The notes under the pieces: model-generated
What the model saw: only the letters and a program-made list of their open reading frames with translations
Databases searched by the model: none
What the model was told of the DNA's origin: nothing
Made by a program: the position numbers and the translations under genes
Shown here: piece after piece, positions 1-8,310 of the stretch
How the letters are laid out: each line of letters starts with the position of its first letter
How positions within the stretch are numbered: the stretch's first letter is position 1
NCBI RefSeq assembly: GCF_002917095.1
Contig: NZ_PQGA01000015.1
Location: 62,001 to 126,000, forward strand
Length of the DNA: 64,000 bases
Origin: Paraburkholderia eburnea
GTDB taxonomy: Bacteria; Pseudomonadota; Gammaproteobacteria; Burkholderiales; Burkholderiaceae
Direction: 5' to 3'

Positions 1-730
1 TCGTCACCGGACGATAGTCGGGGCGCGGCGCGTAATCGGCGGCGGTGTTTTCGAGCGCGGCTTCGGCGCCCAGCACTTCGAGCATCTGCTCCGCGTAGTT
101 CTGCCAGTCGGTCGCGCAGTGCAGATACGCGCCGGGTTTCATGCGCGAGATCAGCAACTGGACGAACTTCGGCTGGATCAGGCGGCGCTTGTGATGGCGC
201 GCCTTGTGCCACGGATCGGGGAAGAAAATGTGCACGCCGTCGAGACTGTCGGGCGCGATCATCTGTTCGAGCACTTCCACCGCGTCGTGCTGGATGATGC
301 GGATGTTCGTGAGTTCCTGCTCGCCGATCAGCTTGAGCAGCGCGCCCACGCCCGGTTCGTGCACTTCCACGCCGAGAAAATCGTCGTTCGGACGCAGCGC
401 GGCGATCTCCGCCGTGCTCGCGCCCATGCCGAAGCCGATTTCCAGGATGCGCGGCGCTGTGCGGCCGAACACGGTATTCCAGTCAGCGGCCTCGGGCGCG
501 TAGGGCACGACAAAGCGCGGGCCCAGGTCGTCGAGCGCGCGGCGCTGGCCCGTCGACACGCGCCCGGCGCGCGTCACGAAGCTACGGATGCGGCGATGGC
601 GCGGGTTTTCGTCGGTACCTTCGTCGGTGTCGTTTTCAGCGGCGGCCGATGCAAGGGCGTCGGGAGCGTCGTCCGTATGGTCGGGCGGCGTGCAGCCAGG
701 GCGGGCTGCGTCGTTCGGATCGTGATTCAT
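1..730 (-). CDS. trmB: tRNA (guanine-N7-)-methyltransferase TrmB, 3' end outside window
   Basis: Cytoplasmic SAM-dependent enzyme that methylates G46 in the tRNA variable loop. Reading from an ATG at 730, the first ~50 residues form an acidic, low-complexity extension (rich in D, A, P and T). The core follows with the SAM-binding ILEIGFGMGAST motif, NDDFLGVEVHEPGVGALL, and the family hallmark FFPDPWHKARHHKRRL. The frame stays open to base 2, so only the last few codons are missing. The long plus-strand reading frame over the same bases is its antisense shadow. Family assignment is secure; the exact start is less so because of the extension. Confidence 0.95.
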   Translation of the reverse strand, partial: MNHDPNDAARPGCTPPDHTDDAPDALASAAAENDTDEGTDENPRHRRIRSFVTRAGRVSTGQRRALDDLGPRFVVPYAPEAADWNTVFGRTAPRILEIGFGMGASTAEIAALRPNDDFLGVEVHEPGVGALLKLIGEQELTNIRIIQHDAVEVLEQMIAPDSLDGVHIFFPDPWHKARHHKRRLIQPKFVQLLISRMKPGAYLHCATDWQNYAEQMLEVLGAEAALENTAADYAPRPDYRPVT

Positions 731-1012
731 CTTCGAGGATGGCAGGCGAGGGTAGCAAATGCAGGCAGCGGGTTTCGCGGTGCGAGCCGTGCGGCGCGAG
801 GTCGCAGGCGGCGCCTGGCACAAAGGCAAAACACAATGGCAAAACCGTGAGCAGCCATGATTGGCTGCGGGCGGACAAGGAGCCGCGGATGTTCGGGCAG
901 ATCGGTGCCCGCTCGCAAACAGATTCAAACAGCTTAACAAGCGCAGCAGGCGGAACACGACCGCGAACCGTGCATTATAGCAGCGCGGCCCGTGGCGCCT
1001 GGCGCGCGCCAG

Positions 1013-1237
1013 TCAGTCCGACGAGATGGTCACGTGCATCGGCGCGGGATACTTGAGTTCGAACGCGCTGACGCGGCCGGCGCGCACGTCGAACAGCAGG
1101 CGTGTGAGATCGGCGACGCGTGACTGCTGACGCTGGATTCCGGCGGCTGGCTGGTCGTCGGTATCGGCAAGCAGTGTCGAGCGCGCTCTTACGATTAGCG
1201 CAATCGCACTGCGGCGGCACATGAAGAATCGTTCCAT
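1013..1237 (-). CDS. possible small hypothetical protein (74 aa)
   Basis: Open frame from ATG 1237 to TGA at 1013, lying between tRNA-Gly and trmB on the same strand. The C-terminal half reads like coding sequence, with a GC-rich third codon position and the run VADLTRLLFDVRAGRVSAFE. The N-terminal half is basic and unremarkable. I recognise no domain and see no strong ribosome binding site. It may be a real lineage-specific small gene or chance. The frame continues upstream through the tRNA, but that longer version cannot be real. Confidence 0.3.
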   Translation of the reverse strand: MERFFMCRRSAIALIVRARSTLLADTDDQPAAGIQRQQSRVADLTRLLFDVRAGRVSAFELKYPAPMHVTISSD

Positions 1238-1509
1238 CGATGACGCCTGCGTTAAGCGGGCAGGGGAAAAACGCGGGTGGTTTGCGGAGGATCGGGTAGT
1301 GCGGATCACGCGGAGCAAACCGCGCGCAGGCAAGATGCTAGCGCAACGACCGATTAGCGCGCAGCGAACCGCGCTGAAAACCGGGCGCGCGAAGGCATCG
1401 ATCGAATAACCGCAAATGTGTCGAAGCAAGAGCCGATGTGCCGACAGAGCAGCTGGCCCGGCGCCTGATGCCGTTCCGTCATCCTGTGACCGGAACCGGC
1501 GAGAAACTC
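1238..1509. other. intergenic stretch between small ORF and tRNA-Gly
   Basis: I see no convincing gene here. With 731-1012 it makes up the noncoding space between trmB and tRNA-Gly. Any promoter for trmB would have to lie in these two segments, but no clear sigma70 match stands out. Confidence 0.4.
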
Positions 1510-1584
1510 TGGAGCGGGCGATGGGAATCGAACCCACGTCATCAGCTTGGGAAGCTGAGGTAATGGCCATTATACGACGCCCGC
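1510..1584 (-). tRNA. tRNA-Gly(CCC)
   Basis: On the minus strand the sequence starts GCGGGCGTCGTATAATGG and ends CGCCCGCTCCA. It has a 7-bp acceptor stem (GCGGGCG/CGCCCGC), a TCAGC/GCTGA anticodon stem with loop TTCCCAA (anticodon CCC), and a GTGGG-TTCGATT-CCCAT T-arm. The CCA end is encoded (1510-1512). The cloverleaf is intact. Confidence 0.96.
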
Positions 1585-1676
1585 AGAGCGCGCCATTTTA
1601 CGCGGATTTCGCCGGGTTGCGCAAATAAGAGCTGCCCGGCGCCGCGTTTCAAACGGGCGTTACATCAAACTTCGCC

Positions 1677-2240
1677 TCAGATACCGAACAGCGTGAGCGA
1701 AACCGCCGCACGCGTGACGACCATCAGCAGCACCTGCACGATCACGAACAGCAGAATCGGCGAAAGATCGAGACCGCCGAAGTTCGGCAGGATCCGGCGT
1801 AGCGGATTGAGGAACGGCGCGGTGAGCTGGAACAGCACCGGCATGGCGGGCGAACGCGGGTTCAGCCACGACAGCAGCGCCATCAGGATCGTGAGCCAGA
1901 TCAGCAGGTTGAGCGCCCACTTCACGAGCGTGAGCAAGGCCACGATCAGCAGCGTTGGCAGCAGGCCGAGCGGATCGACGCCCGCGAGCCACACCATCAG
2001 CAGCACAAAGACGATGGACGCGAGCAGCGCGGCGACCACGCTCGCCCAGTCGATGCCGCGCACGCCCGGAATCACGCGGCGCAGCGGCAGCACGAGCCAG
2101 TTCGTGGCCTGCTGGATGCCGTGCGTCACCGGGTTGTAGGGCGGCACGCGGACGAATTGCAGCCAGGCGCGCAGCAGCAGGGCGGCGCCGAACAACGTGA
2201 AGATCGTATTGAGCAGAAAACGGGCGATATCGCCGAACAT
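1677..2240 (-). CDS. YggT family integral membrane protein
   Basis: A 187-residue membrane protein with two YggT repeats. Each has a hydrophobic helix, an amphipathic stretch and a P-rich turn ('RVPPYNPVT' and 'WLNPRSPAMPVLFQLTAPFL'). The second repeat ends NPLRRILPNFGGLDLSPILL, the family's best-conserved block. The ATG at 2240 is chosen because GAAGGAAAAG lies just upstream and the longer frame begins with non-membrane, Arg-rich sequence. YggT proteins are inner-membrane proteins linked to osmotic tolerance and division in other bacteria; the biochemical role is unknown. It lies about 110 bp downstream of the EthD-family gene on the same strand and may be co-transcribed with it. Confidence 0.9.
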   Translation of the reverse strand: MFGDIARFLLNTIFTLFGAALLLRAWLQFVRVPPYNPVTHGIQQATNWLVLPLRRVIPGVRGIDWASVVAALLASIVFVLLMVWLAGVDPLGLLPTLLIVALLTLVKWALNLLIWLTILMALLSWLNPRSPAMPVLFQLTAPFLNPLRRILPNFGGLDLSPILLFVIVQVLLMVVTRAAVSLTLFGI

Positions 2241-2349
2241 CGGTGTCTTTTCCTTCGTGTGGTGAATGACGGTACGCGGCGGCGCGGCGCCTGCACGCGT
2301 GCGGTGGCTCGCGGCGCGCGGATCACGCGCATCCAGCGGATCAAGCAAT

Positions 2350-2670
2350 TCAGACGGAGACTTTGATCTCGCTGATCAGGATCGTGCCGTTGCCGCCGTC
2401 GGTGTAATTGGGGATATCGTCGATGAGCGCCTTGTCGTGCGCGCCAAACACCTCGTAGAAGGCGTCGAGCGTATCGAACAGAAAGTGCCCGGTCGCCACG
2501 TAGGGCGGCGGCGTGCCCGGCGGCCCCGCGTTGATGCCGATATCGACCGACCAGCCCTTGCAGGCGTCCCCGAACAGTTGCGCGGCGAGCGGCATGTGCC
2601 GCGTAGCGTAGTACTCGCTGTCGAACCGGCCGTTTTCCCGATACGGATAAAGGATGCTGACCTTGATCAT
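2350..2670 (-). CDS. EthD family protein (106 aa)
   Basis: Small alpha+beta-barrel protein of the EthD/REDY-like group. Visible features are the opening MIKVSILYPYRENGRFD, the 'YYATRHMPLA' segment typical of the family, and a C-terminal beta strand ILISEIKVSV. Family members take part in degradation pathways or have no known role, and nothing here fixes a substrate. The start at 2670 gives the usual ~100-residue length. It is followed on the same strand by the YggT gene. Confidence 0.88.
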   Translation of the reverse strand: MIKVSILYPYRENGRFDSEYYATRHMPLAAQLFGDACKGWSVDIGINAGPPGTPPPYVATGHFLFDTLDAFYEVFGAHDKALIDDIPNYTDGGNGTILISEIKVSV

Positions 2671-3330
2671 TGTGCGTTCTCGTCGATGAATCCCTGAGCG
2701 TGCGCCCGTGCCGCCTTGCGCCGGCACCTGCGCGCCGTTGCCACATTACCACGGCTTACGCCTCGCAGGATGGGCGCGGGATGACGGCTGCCCACGGCGC
2801 GGCGCACATGATTCTGACAGCCTTCGCGGTAAACCGTTACAGTGGGTTGGGTGATTCGGGAGGGTTCGGTGTCGCGCAATGTTCGCTGACGTACCGAAGC
2901 GATGCGCATGATCCGGTTAAAAAGGATGCGAGGGCGCACGGGCGCCCACCCGGCAAAGAATTCATGAAGGAACCGTGGCACGGTTTCTGCTGCGCGAACG
3001 TGGGCGCGCACATTAGGGGTTTCGATCGCAGGACGCAGCCGGTATCCCGACCATCGGGAATCTGTCTGGCGCGCGCGAGGAGAACCCGGGACAGGCACTC
3101 TGACCTGCAGCGGCACAGGCAAACTCGGGTAAGGCCCGCCGCGATCGCTCAGCACGATGAACGTGCGACGAACAGGTCCCAGACGTTATGTCTCGCGCAT
3201 GCGGCTATCTCGCAACACCGCGTTCGGCGCTCGCGCGATCTGCGCACAATGGTTTCCATGACTGCGGTTTTCCTGTTGCTGTCTTGCAATTGGGCTGTTT
3301 CCTGTCGGTACACCGATTCGGGAGGTCACC
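2671..3330. other. 660-bp intergenic region, no gene supported
   Basis: Both strands contain open frames, but none has family-like sequence or a ribosome binding site. It separates the minus-strand EthD/YggT pair from the plus-strand small gene at 3331, so promoters for both should lie here. I could not pick a confident -35/-10 pair. Confidence 0.4.
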
Positions 3331-3492
3331 ATGAGCATCTTTGCTTACCGTAAGCATCTGCGATTTCTCACCCCCCATCAGCGTCGCCGTTGGTGGGATC
3401 AGAAGAAGCGTCTGACGCCACGTGTGCAGATCAGCGGCGCTTACGTGCCGCCGAGCGTCTCGCGCGAGTTTGCCTACGTGAAAGTCGGCTAG
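3331..3492 (+). CDS. small basic hypothetical protein (53 aa)
   Basis: Short gene with a textbook GGAGGT ribosome binding site at 3321-3326, four bases before the ATG, and a strong terminator just after its stop. The protein is very basic and aromatic: MSIFAYRKHLRFLTPHQRRR, then WWDQKKRLTPR, ending AYVKVG. There is no signal peptide or membrane segment. The strong signals at both ends make it very likely real. The function is unknown; a nucleic-acid- or ribosome-associated role would fit the charge, but that is a guess. Confidence 0.75.
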   Translation: MSIFAYRKHLRFLTPHQRRRWWDQKKRLTPRVQISGAYVPPSVSREFAYVKVG

Positions 3493-3515
3493 CGCCCGAC
3501 ATCCCGGCTCGATTT

Positions 3516-3547
3516 GACAAGGCCCGGTCGCCCGACCGGGCCTTGTC
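3516..3547 (+). terminator. strong intrinsic terminator after the 53-aa gene
   Basis: Perfect 14-bp stem GACAAGGCCCGGTC / GACCGGGCCTTGTC around a GCCC loop, followed by a short T-rich stretch. It lies 24 bases after the stop codon at 3492. Confidence 0.85.
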
Positions 3548-3902
3548 GTTTCTGGGCATCGCTCGCTGCGGTTCGTGGCATCGGGGGACGCACGGCGCGA
3601 CCAATTTGTAATCAAACATTACCTTCGTATCAGACGCCTTTAGCGACGAAACCGGTAATTCTGACCGGGCGCACGGCGTGCGGCCTTGGCAGGCCGTCTG
3701 ACAGCGCGAGGCAGCGTCTTTTGCGCGGTTTAGAAGCCGAGACGTTTCGTGCGACCTTGATGCGGCGCATTGAATGCGTGTAAAGCAATTGCAATTTGCA
3801 ACAAATGGCAACCTTTGGCGGCGTCCGTTTTGGATAGAGTAAGGACGTGGGCAGTGCCCGTCATGTGGAGCGACGCCTTCGTCGGCCGCCAGGAGAAGAG
3901 AA
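3548..3902. other. upstream region of the exported Pro/Tyr/Gly protein
   Basis: No gene is visible. It contains the inverted repeat GTAATcaaacATTAC (3608-3622) and AT-richer sequence around 3785-3840 that probably carries the promoter for the gene at 3903. An AGGAGAAGAG ribosome binding site lies at about 3891-3900. Confidence 0.45.
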
Positions 3903-4208
3903 GTGAAAAAGACCGTTTCGTTTATCGTTGCCGCAGCGCTGGGTGTGGGGTTCGTTAGCGCAGCGCAGGCGCACGTTTCGGTGGGTATCGGCATTGGCAT
4001 TCCGGTCGCACCGGCTTACCCCGTCTACGCCGCGCCGGTCTATGCGCCGCCGCCGCCCGTCGTGTACGCGCCGCCGCCGGTGGTCTACGCGCCGCCGCCT
4101 GCAGTCGTCGTCGGGGGGTACGGTGGTTATGGCTACTACGGCCACCCGTACTACCGTCATGGTTATGGCTACTACCACGGCTATCACGGCGGCTGGTATC
4201 GCCGCTAA
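3903..4208 (+). CDS. exported Pro/Tyr/Gly-rich small protein (101 aa)
   Basis: A clear signal peptide (MKKTVSFIVAAALGVGF, cleavage probably after AQA-H at residue ~23) precedes a low-complexity mature part. That part is a run of A/P/V/Y repeats of the 'VYAPPP' type, followed by a Gly/Tyr/His tail (GYGGYGYYGHPYYRHG). No catalytic domain is seen. Proteins of this sort are common in Burkholderiales and are presumed periplasmic or envelope-associated. A strong ribosome binding site precedes the ATG and a hairpin follows the stop. Confidence 0.85.
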   Translation: MKKTVSFIVAAALGVGFVSAAQAHVSVGIGIGIPVAPAYPVYAAPVYAPPPPVVYAPPPVVYAPPPAVVVGGYGGYGYYGHPYYRHGYGYYHGYHGGWYRR

Positions 4209-4227
4209 GTTTTGAGGGTGAAGGCGA

Positions 4228-4259
4228 GACGGGCGGATGGCGGGGGCCATCCGCCCGTC
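4228..4259 (+). terminator. hairpin after exported protein gene
   Basis: GACGGGCGGATGGC and GCCATCCGCCCGTC flank a short GGGG loop. It lies about 20 bases after the stop. The T-tract is poor, so it may act as an mRNA 3' stabiliser as much as a terminator. Confidence 0.6.
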
Positions 4260-4281
4260 GCGTCAGTTTCAGCTTGATGCG

Positions 4282-4324
4282 CAAAGGCGCAACGCCGGCT
4301 CACGCCGCGTTGCGCCTTTGGTGT
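4282..4324. terminator. hairpin between convergent genes
   Basis: CAAAGGCGCAACGC pairs with GCGTTGCGCCTTTG, with TTTT just beyond on the plus strand and AAA/TTT-rich flanks. It sits between the plus-strand exported-protein gene and the minus-strand LysE gene and could serve either. Confidence 0.6.
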
Positions 4325-4349
4325 TTTGGGGACGGACTTGACGCCTGAG

Positions 4350-5024
4350 TCAGGACGCGCCCATGCCCTGAACGATCAGATCGCGATAACCATGCACGAT
4401 CACGCTGTACGAAAACCACGCGAAGAGCAGCGCCGAAAGCACATGGCACGCGCGCAGCAAACCCGTGCCGGCGCGCTTGCGTCCGTGGCTCGCCAGTCCG
4501 CAAAGAAAGAGCGTCCAGCCGAATCCGCCGAGAAAAAATCCCGACAGAAATAGCGCCGCCGAACCCGCGCTCGTCGCGCCGGCCTTGGCGATGAGCGCTC
4601 CGCCCACTGCGGCGAACCAGAGGATCGCGCTGGGCGACGACAGCGCGAGCAGCACGCCGCGCACGAAACTGCGCCAAGGGGTCGGCAAGGGCGAGGCGCG
4701 GTCTTCTTCGCCCTCGACCGGCGGCGCCTTGGCGGGATTGAGCGCTTCGCGCGCCATTTTCCAGGTGAGCATCAGCAGCACGGCCGCGCCGCCGATCCAC
4801 ACGATCCAGCGCACCGCCTCGAATTGCAGCAGCGCCGCCATGCCGGCAAGCGCGAGCGCCGCGTAGATCAGATCGCCGAAACACGAGCCGAGGCCAAGCC
4901 AGAAGCCCGGCCGGAAACCGTGCGAGAGCGTGAGCGAAAGGATCGCGACGTTGACGAGGCCGATGTCGAGGCACAACGAAAGCGACAGAAAAAAGCCGTC
5001 GGAAAGCAGGGAAACGTGAGGCAT
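4350..5024 (-). CDS. LysE/RhtB family amino-acid exporter
   Basis: Polytopic inner-membrane protein of 224 residues with about six hydrophobic segments. The first loop carries the family-type 'SHGFRPGFWLGLGSCFGDL' and the middle a charged cytoplasmic loop (KAPPVEGEEDRAS) before 'SFVRGVLLALSSPSAILWF', matching the conserved 'NP/SP' motif region of LysE. Family members export amino acids or derivatives by proton antiport; the substrate cannot be read from sequence. It stands alone between convergent and divergent neighbours. Confidence 0.9.
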   Translation of the reverse strand: MPHVSLLSDGFFLSLSLCLDIGLVNVAILSLTLSHGFRPGFWLGLGSCFGDLIYAALALAGMAALLQFEAVRWIVWIGGAAVLLMLTWKMAREALNPAKAPPVEGEEDRASPLPTPWRSFVRGVLLALSSPSAILWFAAVGGALIAKAGATSAGSAALFLSGFFLGGFGWTLFLCGLASHGRKRAGTGLLRACHVLSALLFAWFSYSVIVHGYRDLIVQGMGAS

Positions 5025-5124
5025 AAAGCGATATTTGTTGTTGTCATGCGTCGCGCACAGGGATCTGTCACGCGACTACGCAGGCCGGACTGTCACGCCC
5101 GGCCTGCCGCTGCAGCATGGAGAG

Positions 5125-6597
5125 TCAGACGCCCATGCAGAGATACTTCAGCTCGACGTATTCGTCGATGCCGTACTTCGAGCCTTCGCGGCCCAGGCCC
5201 GACTGTTTCACGCCGCCGAACGGCGCGACCTCGTTCGAGATAAGCCCGGTGTTGATGCCGACCATGCCATATTCGAGCGCTTCGGCCACGCGCCAGATGC
5301 GGCCGATATCGCGGCTATAGAAATAGGAGGCGAGGCCGAATTCGGTGTCGTTGGCGAGCTCGATCACTTCGGCTTCGTCGCTGAAGCGGAACACGGCGGC
5401 GACCGGCCCGAAGGTTTCCTCGCGCGCGATCAGCATGTCGCGCGTGACGTCGGCGAGCACGGTTGGCTCGACGAAGCGGCCTTCGGCGACCTGACCGCCC
5501 GCCACCAGCTTGGCGCCCTTCGAGGTCGCGTCCTCGACATGTTTTGCGACTTTCGCCACGGCATCGTCGTCGATCAGCGGGCCCTGATTCACGCCCGTCT
5601 CGAAGCCGTTGCCGACCTTGATCTTGCGCGAAGCAGCGGCCAGTTTTTCGACGAATGCGTCATAGATATTGTCATGTACGTAGAAGCGGTTCGTGCACAC
5701 GCAGGTCTGCCCGGCATTGCGATATTTCGAGATCACCGCGCCTTCCACGGCGGCATCGATATCGGCGTCGTCGAACACGATGAAGGGCGCGTGACCGCCC
5801 AGTTCCAGCGCGATTTTCTTGACTGTCGGCGCGCACTGTTGCATGAGGATGCGCCCCACGGGCGTCGATCCGGTAAACGAAAGATGGCGCACGACGTCGC
5901 TTTCGCACAGCGTCTTGCCGATCTCGATCGAATTCGCGGAATCGGCGGTGATCACGTTGAACACGCCCTTGGGCACCCCCGCGCGCTGCGCGAGTTCGGC
6001 GAGTGCGAGTGCGCACAGCGGCGTCTGTTCGGCGGGCTTGACGACGATCGTGCAGCCCGCGGCGAGCGCGGGCGCGACCTTGCGGGTGATCATCGCGATC
6101 GGGAAATTCCATGGCGTGATGGACGCGCACACGCCGATCGGCTGCTTGAGGACGATCAGCTTGCGCCCGGCGGCGGGGCTGGCGAGCACGTCGCCGTTCA
6201 CGCGCTTGGCTTCTTCGGCGAACCATTCGAGGAAGGACGCGCCGTACAGCACTTCGCCGCGTGCTTCGGCGAGCGGTTTGCCTTGCTCTGCGGTCATGAT
6301 CGCGGCGAGGTCGTCGGCGTGCTCGATCACGAGGTCGAACCAGCGGCGCAGCACGGCCGCGCGCTCTTTGCCGGTCCTGGCGCGCCAGGCGGGCAGGGCC
6401 GCGTGCGCGGCGTTGATCGCGCGGCTCGCCTCGGCCGGGCCGAAGTCCGGCACGCGGGCGATTTCCGAGTTGTCGGCCGGATCGAGCACGGCGAAGGTCG
6501 CCGCGCCGCCGGCCCATTCGCCGTCGATCCAGGCGCGCGTCTTGAAGAGGGCGGGATCGTTTAATTGCGTCAGGCGTTCGGATGCCAACTGGCTCAT
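5125..6597 (-). CDS. gabD: NADP-dependent succinate-semialdehyde dehydrogenase
   Basis: 490-residue aldehyde dehydrogenase oxidising succinate semialdehyde to succinate at the end of GABA degradation. It shows the NAD(P) fold (ITPWNFPIAMITRKVAPALA), the general-base Glu in LELGGHAPFIVFDDAD, the catalytic Cys in NAGQTCVCTNRFYV (the double-Cys pattern typical of GabD), and the C-terminal EVAPFGGVKQSGLGREGSKYG. The ATG at 6597 has AGGAGA upstream and gives the usual length. No gabT is adjacent, so the substrate is assigned by family resemblance only. Confidence 0.92.
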   Translation of the reverse strand: MSQLASERLTQLNDPALFKTRAWIDGEWAGGAATFAVLDPADNSEIARVPDFGPAEASRAINAAHAALPAWRARTGKERAAVLRRWFDLVIEHADDLAAIMTAEQGKPLAEARGEVLYGASFLEWFAEEAKRVNGDVLASPAAGRKLIVLKQPIGVCASITPWNFPIAMITRKVAPALAAGCTIVVKPAEQTPLCALALAELAQRAGVPKGVFNVITADSANSIEIGKTLCESDVVRHLSFTGSTPVGRILMQQCAPTVKKIALELGGHAPFIVFDDADIDAAVEGAVISKYRNAGQTCVCTNRFYVHDNIYDAFVEKLAAASRKIKVGNGFETGVNQGPLIDDDAVAKVAKHVEDATSKGAKLVAGGQVAEGRFVEPTVLADVTRDMLIAREETFGPVAAVFRFSDEAEVIELANDTEFGLASYFYSRDIGRIWRVAEALEYGMVGINTGLISNEVAPFGGVKQSGLGREGSKYGIDEYVELKYLCMGV

Positions 6598-6726
6598 CGT
6601 CGTGTCTCCTCTATGCATGAGCGGTGCGGCTCAGGGCGAGCCGCACCGGGCGCGGCGTCGCAAAGGCGTCGCGGATGAACGACAGGGCGCGCGCGGCGGC
6701 CCGGCATGAGCCACCGCGCGGCGCAC

Positions 6727-8310
6727 TCAGGCGCGGCCGAGTCCGAGTTCGTCGTAGAGACGGTCTATGCGCATTTTTACGTCCTGACTCATCTCGATGG
6801 CCTGGCCCCACTCGCGGTCGGTCTCGCCGGGCCATTTGTTGGTCGCGTCGAGGCCCATTTTCGAGCCGAGCCCGGCCACCGGCGACGCAAAATCGAGATA
6901 GTCGATCGGGGTGTTTTCGACGAGCACCGTATCGCGCGCGGGATCGATGCGCGTCGTGATCGCCCAGATCACTTCCTTCCAGTCGCGGATATCGACATCA
7001 TCGTCGACCACGACGATGAACTTTGTATACATGAACTGTCGCAGGAAGCTCCACACGCCGAACATCACGCGTTTGGCGTGCCCCGGATAGCTCTTCTTGA
7101 TCTGCACGATCGCCATGCGATAGCTGCAGCCTTCGGGCGGCAGATAGAAGTCGGTGATCTCGGGGAACTGCTTCTGTAACAGCGGCACGAACACTTCGTT
7201 GAGCGCGACGCCGAGTACGGCCGGCTCATCGGGCGGCTTGCCTGTATACGTGGAGTGATAGATCGCGTCGCGGCGCATGGTGATGCGTTCGACCGTGAAG
7301 ACAGGGAACCACTCCTGCTCGTTGTAGTAGCCAGTGTGGTCGCCGTAGGGGCCTTCGAGCGCGTGCTCGTAGGAAGCACTCGCGCCCTTCGTCGGACGCG
7401 GCGGCGCACCGGCGGGCGACGGTGCGCCTTCCTGTGCGCTGTCTGCCGGATAGATGAAACCTTCGAGCACGATCTCGGCGCGCGCGGGCACCTGCAACGT
7501 ATCGACGCCCGGCGTCAGACACTTCGCGAGTTCGGTGCGCCCGCCGCGCAGGAGGCCCGCGAACTGGTACTCGGACAGCGTATCGGGCACCGGTGTGACC
7601 GCGCCGAGGATCGTCGCCGGATCGGCGCCGAGCACCACGGCCACGGGATAAGGTTTGCCAGGATTGCGCAGCGCGAATTCGCGAAAATCGAGCGCGCCGC
7701 CGCGATGCGCGAGCCAGCGCATGATGAGCTTGTTGCGCCCGATCAGTTGCTGACGGTAGATGCCCAGGTTCTGGCGCGTCTTGTTCGGCCCGCGCGTGAC
7801 GGTGAGACCCCAGGTAATGAGCGGGCCGGCGTCGCCGGGCCAGCAGGTCTGGATCGGCAGCTTCGCGAGATCGACGTCATGGCCTTCCCAGACGATCTCC
7901 TGGCAGGGGGGCGCGCTCACGGTCTTCGGCGCCATGTCCCACACGGCCTTGGCGAGCGTCAAGAGCTTGCCCGCATCCTTCAGGCCGCGCGGCGGCTCCG
8001 GTTCCTTGAGCGCGGAGAGCAGGCGGCCCACGTCGCGCAGCGACTCGAGCGCGGCGCCGTCGCCCGCGCTTTCAGGCGCATCGATGCCCATGCCGAGCGC
8101 CACGCGCCGCGGCGTGCCGAACAGGTTGCCGAGTACGGGGAACGCATGGGTCGCACGGCTCTCGAACAACAGCGCCGGGCCGCCGGCGCGCAGGACGCGG
8201 TCGCACAGCTCGGTCATTTCCAGCACGGGAGAGACGGCCTGCGGCACGCGGCGCAGCTCGCCAAGCGTCTCCAGGCGACCGACGAAGTCGCGCAAGTCTT
8301 TGTATTTCAT
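6727..8310 (-). CDS. ubiD: UbiD family prenylated-FMN decarboxylase (3-octaprenyl-4-hydroxybenzoate decarboxylase)
   Basis: Decarboxylates the polyprenyl-hydroxybenzoate intermediate of ubiquinone synthesis using prenylated FMN made by UbiX. Visible marks are the N-terminal LRDFVGRLETLGELRRV, the metal/cofactor region WPGDAGPLITWGLTVTRG, the LEGPYGDHTGYYNEQEWFPV block with the catalytic acid residue, and the C-terminal IDYLDFASPVAGLGSKMGLD. At 527 aa it is longer than the usual ~490, largely through an Ala/Pro-rich insert just before the EGPYGDHTG motif (about residues 290-315). It is monocistronic here. Confidence 0.94.
   Translation of the reverse strand: MKYKDLRDFVGRLETLGELRRVPQAVSPVLEMTELCDRVLRAGGPALLFESRATHAFPVLGNLFGTPRRVALGMGIDAPESAGDGAALESLRDVGRLLSALKEPEPPRGLKDAGKLLTLAKAVWDMAPKTVSAPPCQEIVWEGHDVDLAKLPIQTCWPGDAGPLITWGLTVTRGPNKTRQNLGIYRQQLIGRNKLIMRWLAHRGGALDFREFALRNPGKPYPVAVVLGADPATILGAVTPVPDTLSEYQFAGLLRGGRTELAKCLTPGVDTLQVPARAEIVLEGFIYPADSAQEGAPSPAGAPPRPTKGASASYEHALEGPYGDHTGYYNEQEWFPVFTVERITMRRDAIYHSTYTGKPPDEPAVLGVALNEVFVPLLQKQFPEITDFYLPPEGCSYRMAIVQIKKSYPGHAKRVMFGVWSFLRQFMYTKFIVVVDDDVDIRDWKEVIWAITTRIDPARDTVLVENTPIDYLDFASPVAGLGSKMGLDATNKWPGETDREWGQAIEMSQDVKMRIDRLYDELGLGRA

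Noticed and set aside
1013..1570. 185-aa minus-strand frame starting inside tRNA-Gly
   Set aside because: Its start lies within the tRNA gene. Only the last 74 codons are kept, as a low-confidence candidate.
1510..1584. Island insertion at tRNA-Gly
   Set aside because: Its 3' end is not repeated nearby and the neighbouring genes are core.
5035..6564. 509-aa plus-strand reading frame opposite gabD
   Set aside because: Antisense shadow of a well-matched aldehyde dehydrogenase; His/Asp/Arg-rich composition typical of reverse-complemented high-GC coding DNA.
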